From Isoetes taiwanensis (lineage: Eukaryota > Streptophyta > Lycopodiopsida > Isoetales > Isoetaceae), in NCBI GenBank assembly GCA_021234155.1, contig JAJEKV010000010.1, positions 20,185,418-20,249,417 of the forward strand: a DNA stretch of 64,000 bases. Reading direction: 5' to 3'. The position numbers and the translations under genes are program-made. A model generated the notes under the pieces. That model had not been told where the DNA came from and searched no databases. It saw nothing but the letters and a program-made list of their open reading frames with translations. Every line of letters begins with the position of its first letter. The first letter of the stretch is position 1. This document shows positions 56,600 through 64,000 of the stretch, piece by piece.

Positions 56600-57214
56600 T
56601 TAGTGCTTTAGTGCAGAGGATGATGCGACCGGATGCTTTGGTGATTTGGCTTTTTTTCCAGGAGGGGCAGAGGGTTTTTTCTTCTCAGCCTTGGCAGGCT
56701 TGGCCGGAGCTGGAGCTTTAGCTTCCTTGGCGATGGCCGGAGCTGGTTTGGCAGCCTTCTTAGGGTTTTCTTTGGCCTTGGAAACCTTGGGCTTGGCAGC
56801 GGGCTTGGCCTTGACAGTTTTAACTGTCTTGGGTTTGGCAGCCTTGGGCTTGGCCGCTGGTTTTTTCTTCACGTCTTTTTTCGCCGCTGCAGCAGCTGGC
56901 TTGGGCTTTGCTGCAGGCTTTGTAGCCTTGATCTTGGGCTTGGGCTTTGCATCTGCAGAAGGTACCTTGAAGGAATTTTTCACCTTTGTCAGCTTCCCAT
57001 TCTTTGCCAAATTTCTCAACTACACAGTCAGAGTCTTCTTGAAATTCGCAGGCAATCCGGCACCATATTTCTCATCCAAATACTTCGATGTCGCATACTG
57101 GCTTGACCCAGATCTTTTAGCCTTCTTTTCTTTGGCAGGCTTCTCAGATTTCTCTTCCTTAGTTTTCTCAGCAGGGGAATCGTCAACGGGAACATCAGCA
57201 CATGGCAAGATCAA
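56600..57214 (-). pseudogene. Histone H1 (linker histone) pseudogene
   Basis: On the minus strand: an acidic/basic N-terminus ('PAEKTKEEKSEKPAKEKKAK'), then 'SGSSQYATSKYLDEKYGAGL', 'PANFKKTLTV', an in-frame TAG at 57022-57020 where the family has Gln, then 'LRNLAKNGKLTKVKNSFKVP' and a long Lys/Ala/Pro tail to the stop at 56600. The second half of the globular H15 domain is well kept. Its first helix (normally 'HPPY..MI..AI..LKER') is absent between 'KKAKR' and 'SGSSQYA'. Linker histones bind the nucleosome dyad and compact chromatin. Loss of helix 1 plus the nonsense codon makes this a probable pseudogene. If the first helix lies in an unseen exon and the TAG is an error, it could be a gene. 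No poly(A) trace of a retrocopy. Confidence 0.85.
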
Positions 57215-58515
57215 AGAACTTTGTCAGTTTTCATTCTGGAGGCTGGCCCATGTTCTGGATTATTTGCTCGACATTCAAGCATTGCCATTCCCTAGCGCAA
57301 TACCGCCCTATATTGCGAACAACGCCCGAAATGTAAGTCATTAAACCTATGCATAAGCTCTTATTGTTTTGGAAGCTCTACAGAGAATGCCTTAGGGAGC
57401 CGAATACATTGGTAACAAGGTAGCTTCCTATTTCGTTTCCTCCATAGAGTAAGTTGACGCAGAGTTATTGTGTGGCAGAATGGGAACAGGAAACAACTGT
57501 ACTACATTATCAGACATGAATTTAGAAAAAACATGAACGAAACCGATCCAGAGAAGATAAAGGCTCTAAAAGAAGCGTGAGTTGTTTTTTCTTGCTCTCA
57601 GGTTCTCATGCAATATGTTTTTCCCTGTTTCCTTTAGCCTTAATGATGCGGGTACTCCTGCAGTGCTGTGAGAGGTCTTCTCAATCATATGCTCCATGAA
57701 GCATGGTCTATGACAACAGGGCAAGAAGAATAAGCTTAACCATCGTGGATCTGGTTTTTTCTTTCTCAGTCTGTTCTAGAACTTAGTCTTCTGAACTGCG
57801 TCTTTTAGAGGTATGTGCAAAATATTCTCTGATTGCTAGTACATATTGATGGGAATATACACTGCCTTTCCAGGGGTTGCTTAAATAAAAGATTTCATAA
57901 AGCTTTGTAAGAGAAAAGGAAAACATTATCTCTAAGACAAGATACATTCGCCAATTTTGTACCATCTCATCTTAGAGGTGTGAAATCATATCGATTTGTT
58001 TGCGCTTTTAAAATGCTTGTAATAATTATTCAGGTTTTGTGCACATAGGCCTCTTATGTGATTCCCATGCTATCTTATGCACTATCAGCCTTGAGCTGTT
58101 AACGCATGCTTGGAGTGAAGGTGGTGTCCAAAAGAACGACTATTACTCATAATGGCATTATATTGTTATACAGGCTTATAGGGATGGCTTAATGTTGGTA
58201 ATCGGGTTGGTTTGCCTCCTTAATGGGGCCAAATAAGATGGACAAATGCATGTTCAGCACAGTGAAACCTATATAAATCCTGGTGGCTGAATCTTTGAGT
58301 CAGCAAATGAAACCTGTAGAAATCCAGTTACACGAGTCTTTGAGACCTGTAAACATTTCGATTTTGCTTAAAGATTCCTAGCACTCAAGCAACAAATAAA
58401 AGATGGAAAAAGGGAAGAATTTATATATATGGTATTTGAACTTGTAATAGTGCTGAATGGATGTTTCTTCATTTCTCGATGTTAGTGGAAGATTTTCCCA
58501 TTTTCTTTCTGCTTT
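57215..58515. other. Intergenic, no gene recognised
   Basis: Upstream of the H1 pseudogene. 57230-57600 contains some splice-like sites but no identifiable protein. The rest is AT-rich. Confidence 0.4.
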
Positions 58516-58520
58516 AATTA

Positions 58521-58934
58521 GGGCCCGAAGGGCCCAAAATGTTTTTTAATATAACAATCAACACACAACTACCATTAACATTATTAACATAAACCATTGC
58601 ATTTAATACATTTAAATAAAAATCTTACAATACATGTACAAAATTAACACCATTAAGTACATTCACTCAAACCTTATAGTATTTTGCAAACCTTAAAATA
58701 CAGTATAGAAAAACTTGTACATGCATACCCCACAAACGAGGATTGTTATGTACGGTCCAGATCTTGGAATAAAGGGCAAATATGCCCATCCGAAGGCTCT
58801 CGCTGCCCTACGTAACCCCCCGTGTGAATATGCACCCAAACCAAAGGGGGTTTAAGGGGGATTTTTATTTAAATGTATTAAATGCAATGGTTTATGTTAA
58901 TAATGTTAATGGTAGTTGTGTGTTGATTGTTAAT
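58521..58934. mobile_element. Inverted-repeat (MITE-like) element, complete copy 2
   Basis: Inverted arms: left 'acaatcaacacacaactacc' through 'cataaaccattgcatttaat'; right the exact inverse, ending 'gtagttgtgtgttgattgt'. The outer 70 or so bases of the two arms are essentially perfect complements. TA lies just outside both ends. The left flank 'gggcccgaagggccc' (58521-58535), itself palindromic, is shared with the other copies. Interior words ('ccccacaaacgagga', 'gtgtgaatatgcacccaaac') match copy 1. No ORF. Confidence 0.88.
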
Positions 58935-59569
58935 GGAAGTTCGGACCAAGATATTGGAGTTTCTATATTCTGCTCTGGAGGATGTGGAAGGAAGCAATGC
59001 CTTCATCTTTATGGATGAGATTATATGGTCCCAAGCCATAACTGTACAAACCTACCATAAAGTTCTATTATAAACTCTTTATCTATGCAAGAAAAAATCT
59101 CCATCGTTATTCGAAGAATCAAATGGGAAGGGAAGTTCTATGAGCAAATTAAAAAATGGACAACATGCTTCCTCACAGTGGCAATTACGGATCATTTCTA
59201 TGAATGCGAGTGTATTTATTGCTACAGAAAGAACCGATTTGCTAGAAGGGATAAAATATGTTCATCTAAGAACAATTTATGAAAGATACAATTTTGCCAA
59301 ATCAATACTGTGCCTCTGCTTATACCATATCCTTAACTATGCAATTAAGAGTGCATATCATCTCACAATTTGCAGACCGAAGACTGATTACAGAACCATG
59401 GCTCAAATGAAATATCGCTTATGTTTCCATTTCTGTTTGTTGCTAGGCGCTTAAAAGTTTCATAACATTACTTAAACAGTTATTTTCTTTTTAGTTATGT
59501 TCTACTAAATCATGTTCCTAAACGGAACTGGTCTAGGAACTCAACTTCAAAAAAAATCCAATTTTTTAA
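58935..59569. other. Intergenic, no gene recognised
   Basis: Short ORFs at 59085-59454 show no domain. Confidence 0.4.
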
Positions 59570-60090
59570 TCTTTTTTTTTTTTTTTTTTTTTTGAAGGAC
59601 GACAAATTCTTATTCAATATTCCAGAAGAAGTACACACATAGATGCAGAGACAGGAATAAAATCTCAGCAGACAAAGATAATCCACTGAGTGCAGCCACA
59701 TGTCTATGCATAAGATAAGATACCCAAATATTCCTCAAAAATCAAATGTTTTTTCTCAGGAACAAGCTGGGGACATAGATATGCCTTCGCCAATCTGTCT
59801 TACACCTCGTTAAGAAGTTGGTCGATACTAATTGATAAGCCTTTGAAGATACACAGCTGCCTTCTTTTCCAAACAGACCACAACAACCGCCGTGAAGCTA
59901 AGCGGAAGGCCTGTTGCTGTAAGTTGTTCCAAGTGGAAGGATAAATGGCGAGAAGCACCTGCTGGCTAGTCAAGGCCACATGGAAGAGAGATAGTAACCA
60001 TGACCAAACTAGCTGAACTTGGCCACATAGAAAAAAGCAGTGCTCGAGACTCTCAACTTGCCATTTACATAGTGTACATACTACCATAAT
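59570..60090 (-). mobile_element. L1-type LINE 3' fragment with poly(A) tail
   Basis: The minus-strand frame 60087-59800 encodes 'CTLCKWQVESLEHCFFLCGQ' followed by 'LVWSWLLSLF', the zinc-binding reverse-transcriptase domain (zf-RVT) found at the C-terminus of plant L1 LINEs, then a stop and about 200 bp of 3' UTR ending in about 24 A on the minus strand (poly(T) at 59572-59595). It is a strongly 5'-truncated copy, distinct from the pentanucleotide-tailed family. Confidence 0.7.
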
Positions 60091-60122
60091 ACAATCTTGC
60101 CTTCAATAGAAATAAATGTTAA

Positions 60123-60183
60123 AGATAGATAGACAGATAGACAGATAGATAGATAGGTAGGTAGGTAGATAGATAGATAGATA
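60123..60183. repeat. (GATA)n microsatellite, imperfect
   Basis: About 60 bases of GATA with GACA and GGTA variants, next to the L1 fragment. Confidence 0.9.
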
Positions 60184-61070
60184 ACCAGTCTTTAGGGTAT
60201 AATCTAAGGCCTAATATCCTTAGGACTAGAACCTTGTCTAATGATGAGTCTTTCTATCCTTGTAAACTAGGTAATCTAAATCTATAAATATGTCTATTAT
60301 CAGTAGATAAGCAAGCATAAGTGAGTCAATAATGTATTCGTGCAAGAGGATAATCTTGTTTGTTTGTAAAAGCAATTGAGTATACACATGAAATAAAGCC
60401 TGTAATAACATACTGGCATGTAGCAAAAAAACTAACTAGCAGTATGGCAGGATTGGGGCAACAGGTTGGGTGGGAAGTTGTTGGAGAGGAAGGGTTGATG
60501 GATGGCTAAAAAATAGAAGCTTGCAACAAATAGTAATTAATTTGGGATGATTAGGCCAATTGTCAAATATGTTTTGACTTTATGAATTTCCGTTACATTT
60601 GTATCCTATTGTTTAAATTTGGTTTTTCCGAGGTCCTGAAAAGTTTTTGGATTTTTGAGTTGGTTTATTTGTCTAAGGTTTGGGTTTATTTTGTCTGCCG
60701 GCAAAATTTTCAAGTGAGCCAAAAATCGGGAAGAAAAAAATAGGGCCTCGACCAAGGGGAAAAAAAAAAAGAAAAAAAAAGAGGAGGGCTCGATGGAGGC
60801 GATTGCCAAGTTTTTTTTGGGATGGGATCGTTTTTGGATAGGATGGCTCTTCCTCACCTGTCGGGAGATGGATAGAGATGGTGGCAGGTTGCATGTACAT
60901 GCAAATTTGAGAGGTATGTTGTATAGCTTCATAGCTAGCTGGATTTGGCATGAAAGGAGGCGGAAATCGCAGGTCCTGTTCAGAGAAGAGTAATCATCAA
61001 TAAGGTATGGTTATATCTCCTTCTCTCCGTCGATTGTTCACAGTTTTTGTGGGTAGAAAAAACCAAACGA
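60184..61070. other. Intergenic; diverged repeat and A-rich tract
   Basis: 60590-60725 resembles 3180-3310 (see that entry). An A-rich interrupted run lies at 60760-60781. No gene recognised. Confidence 0.35.
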
Positions 61071-61413
61071 CGCTTCTTCATGGGATTAAGCCAAGAGCAG
61101 ATGGAAATTCGACTGATAGGAATAGGCTGTGCCTTGCTTTCAGACCTACGCTCCAGCTTTGCTGAAACTATAAAGGTATCATAGTTTTAAACTGGCTTTT
61201 CTAAGTTTCTTCTTGAATCATTTTGTTCCTCTGCATAGATATTATTTGTTTATTGTTTATCCCAAAGAATTCTCTACAGGCAGATTTGCGTGACTTCGTC
61301 CAGGTTAATGCTTTAATTTCTTTGCTCCTTTGCCAAGCATTCTACGGGTCTGTGCAGGAGGGTCAAAAGCGAAATGGGGAGCATGCTTTAAGGATGGAGG
61401 TGGTGCTTGCATA
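61071..61413 (+). CDS. Possible exons of an unrecognised gene
   Basis: A stretch with 'MGLSQEQMEIRLIGIGCALL' and 'SDLRSSFAETIK' ends at a GT (61175). After an intron-like AT-rich gap, 'ctctacag' opens a 24-base piece (ADLRDFVQ) followed by GT, and 'gtctgtgcag' opens 'EGQKRNGEHALRMEVVLA' with a stop at 61413. Junctions are in phase and the joined residues look protein-like, but I know no homologue. Low confidence. Confidence 0.25.
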
Positions 61414-64000
61414 GATGTAGACATGGAGGCAAAAGGACTAGGAGCAATTGTTTGCTTAAGACGATGTGTGGAAGACCTCTTCCAAATCTATTCTGGCACT
61501 ATAATCTATGCAATCCACCTCCTCTTCTTCTCCTCTGATTATATCGATGGTCCTTATTGCATTGCTAGGAATAAACGTGCTCACTGCATTTATATGCCTC
61601 TGATTCTAAACGAGTTTGTGATCCATTTATAACCCCATTCTCTGCTTTCTGATGCAAACTTGATATTTTTTATATGATCTATTGTTACAGTCATTGCTTT
61701 CTTCTACAAATATACTAGAGCATTGCATTTAGAAATCTAGCTGTGATTTGTGATTTGGCTCTATATGGGCTTTGATTTGGCCACGAGATGGCCATAACTT
61801 AGACTAGATCCAACCTCGGCATGCAGGGCAGGCCATGAAGAATATTTTCTTGCAAGTTTTGGCCAACCTACATTCCAAAACTTCTATATTCATTTGAGTG
61901 CAGTCGCACGTCACCCCAAGGTTTTGGTGGCACCTGACTCCTTTCGATGTCAATCATAGTAGCTTTTCATAATCTGATGGAAAGGAGCTCTATACAGCCA
62001 AGTCTTATGGGGATCCCAAATGTGCATTCTTCTATCATTTTTAAGAACAATGCCAGGGTTTCTAACTCTAGAAGAATAGATTTAGGATGGACCACATGAT
62101 TTTACGATTTGGATCTTTTTGAAGAGTTACATCGGCTTCCAGGTTAACTACGTGGCATTTCCTGCTTCTGCCATGATTGTATGTTTTTTAGGGTTTCCTT
62201 CTATCTTTTTCTTGAAGAGTCATGCATAGCCTTTGGAGCTATAAATTCTTTTGTGCACAGATTACGTCTTCTTTGTTGATTGTTCTGTGGCACTGTATGT
62301 TCATTACTTCATGCAAAGCTAATTTGTGCAGGACATTTCTTCTCCAGCAGTTGCAGATCTCCCCAACTCTAGGAGTTTCCAAGGATATGTTCTCATGTTT
62401 GGAAACATTATAGTTCAGGCAGCTAGCGGCCTCCAAGAATTACCTGCTCAAGATAAAATTTCCGATTTCAGGTGATGCTCAATATAGATGTGTGGGTCTA
62501 TTGTTGTTTCTTTTATCATATATAAAAGCTCAGTTCTTCACTTTACTTTTCGGTAGTTTCTATTTTGTTGTGCAATATTCATATCAATCTAACCTGGAAG
62601 GTAGCAAGTCCTTATCAGGATGTGTTGCTTTCTTCAAGTTATGGATTTTTGGCACTACCTAAATTTTAGAATGACTTGCGTGCTGGAGCAATAGTTAGAA
62701 GAGTGAAGTGAATGTAGCTTATTAAACTACCAACATCTCAAGCCTGACATTGAGAAAACTCTATTACATATGAACTGGTAGTATGTATAAAGCTCTTAGC
62801 TGCTCAAGAAGGCTACTGTATATTCTTCATTGACTTCCTCAAATTTAGGATGTCTTTTGCCGAGTTCTTGCAATATAAAGATGGAAATACTCAACTGTAA
62901 ATTGGCTTCTATTTATATGGCCCATCATCTCTCAAGAACATGATAATGCACATTCAATTATCGGATCAAAGCTGGCCCATGGGTCGCTCTCAGGTCTGCC
63001 ATCAGAAACCTTATGGTGGGAGTCTTTGATGAATGCAGATCATGAAGACCCTTGATTGCACAGGAAACTATGACATGTATTTATTTCAACCAGTCTGCCT
63101 ACAAAAATTGCATTCTGTGTTGACTGTGTTTTATATGGACATTTGAAAGAAAGATGTTGCATATTCTCTGTAGAACACTGGCCCTTTTTTGCATTGTGAT
63201 GATGAAGAGCCCATGGAATATTTCAGAGGTTCAACTCTGGGTTCTGCGTGGTCAGCTTCAATAGAGAAAGTATCTATCTTTCATATTGGCATCTTTCCAT
63301 CAGTTGCTAATTGTTGCTGCTTGATTTATCCTTATCAGGTGTGCTAGAATCTGATAAAAATAACATTAGTCGGAGTAGAGTAGATATGATTTACTTCTTG
63401 CCACCCATCAGCTCTTAGAGTTGGTGTGAGTCAAACACATCCATGCTTGGTCATAAGCTTTTAGAAGACAAAATCAAGCTTAGGGGAAGTTTTCCAGGGA
63501 CTACCAGTTATCGACCGGTCTTGAATCATATCTCCGACACGCGCCCCAAAAGGCTTTGCCCTACCACAGATGCGGCATCGGCTCGAGGGCTAGAATCTGA
63601 TAGCTTCGGAGCATATGGGTTGTTAGGAAGCATACAAGTTTTGTTCTCTTCAAACCATGAGGTGAGCATTTTTGGTTCCTTATCTTCACACGCATATTCT
63701 TATATATGGGGTTTAGTTATCAGCTTCCGCTTGAACTGTCAGATGGCAAGGTTGTTGCTATAAGAATTATGATCTTGCCGACGATAATTTGTTTTTTACA
63801 TGACTGCTAGATGTTCGAATTGTGCGTTTGTCTCTCCCCGATGAATAATAATGGACTCATAAGCATTGCAAACCAATATCCAGCTCATATGCCGTAGGGC
63901 CTGAGAGCCAAGTCAGGTGAAAAGAGTTAATTGTATTTGCGTTTCCTTAGGAAGTTGCTATGTTTACTTCTACAACATAATGAAGGTTAAAAGATAATTA
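61414..64000. other. Intergenic or unresolved; one possible exon
   Basis: 63443-63660 on the plus strand encodes 'LRGSFPGTTSYRPVLNHISD' and 'ARGLESDSFGAYGLLGSIQV' and ends at a GTGAGC donor-like site, so it may be an exon of a gene running off the window. I recognise no family. The rest is AT-rich with short ORFs. Confidence 0.3.

Noticed and set aside
56646-57344. 232-residue plus-strand ORF rich in Ala, Gly, Leu and Phe
   Set aside because: It is the antisense of the Lys/Ala/Pro-rich histone H1 tail.

Overview
This is a nuclear chromosome window from a land plant. Three intron-containing genes can be reconstructed exon by exon with in-frame splice junctions: a plant UBX-domain protein of the PUX7 type (minus, 23171-26332), a CURT1/CAAD thylakoid-curvature protein (minus, 30802-32096) and a cytosolic-type alkaline/neutral invertase of GH100 (minus, 48152-50458). 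CURT1 and GH100 invertase point to a photosynthetic plant. The repeat landscape (a non-L1 APE-type LINE family, DUF7869-like coding sequence, long AT-rich intergenic stretches) makes me lean to a fern or other non-seed plant, but that is a weak inference.

Layout. 1-7.6 kb: AT-rich intergenic DNA with a dispersed repeat (R), a minus-strand LINE stub that is only a 3' tail, local duplications and a very long CA microsatellite. 7.6-11.6 kb: a decayed, unusually GC-rich LINE copy (LINE-A). 12.1-21.4 kb: a 9.3-kb element bounded by 32-bp terminal inverted repeats (29/32 identical) and a 4-bp direct repeat GTAA. It carries a DUF7869-like transposase-like gene at its left end, a ParB-like (DGQHS motif) gene at its right end, two unrecognised genes between them, and a set of short CG-rich palindromes (TCGCGC-3nt-GCGCGA) that I see nowhere else in the window. 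This is the most interesting object here and I know of no description of it. 23-32 kb: the UBX gene, a badly decayed LINE (LINE-B) and CURT1. 32.6-35.9 kb: LINE fragments (an ORF1 coiled-coil piece and 3'-truncated LINE-C inserted in a second copy of R). 36.7-42.2 kb: dispersed repeats, a hypothetical ORF and a pogo/CENP-B-like transposase relic. 42.6-46.95 kb: the best preserved LINE (LINE-D) with its pentanucleotide tail. 48-50.5 kb: invertase. 53-60 kb: a 350-bp tandem repeat, two complete inverted-repeat (MITE-like) elements, a broken histone H1 gene and the 3' end of an L1-type LINE. 60-64 kb: no gene I can name.

The three host genes are unrelated in function and I see no shared regulation. 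Most of the window is transposon-derived. The five LINE copies share one 3' tail but differ in truncation and decay, so the family has been active over a long period. Every multi-gene element seen here is broken (frameshifts, stop codons), so none is likely to be autonomous in its present form.
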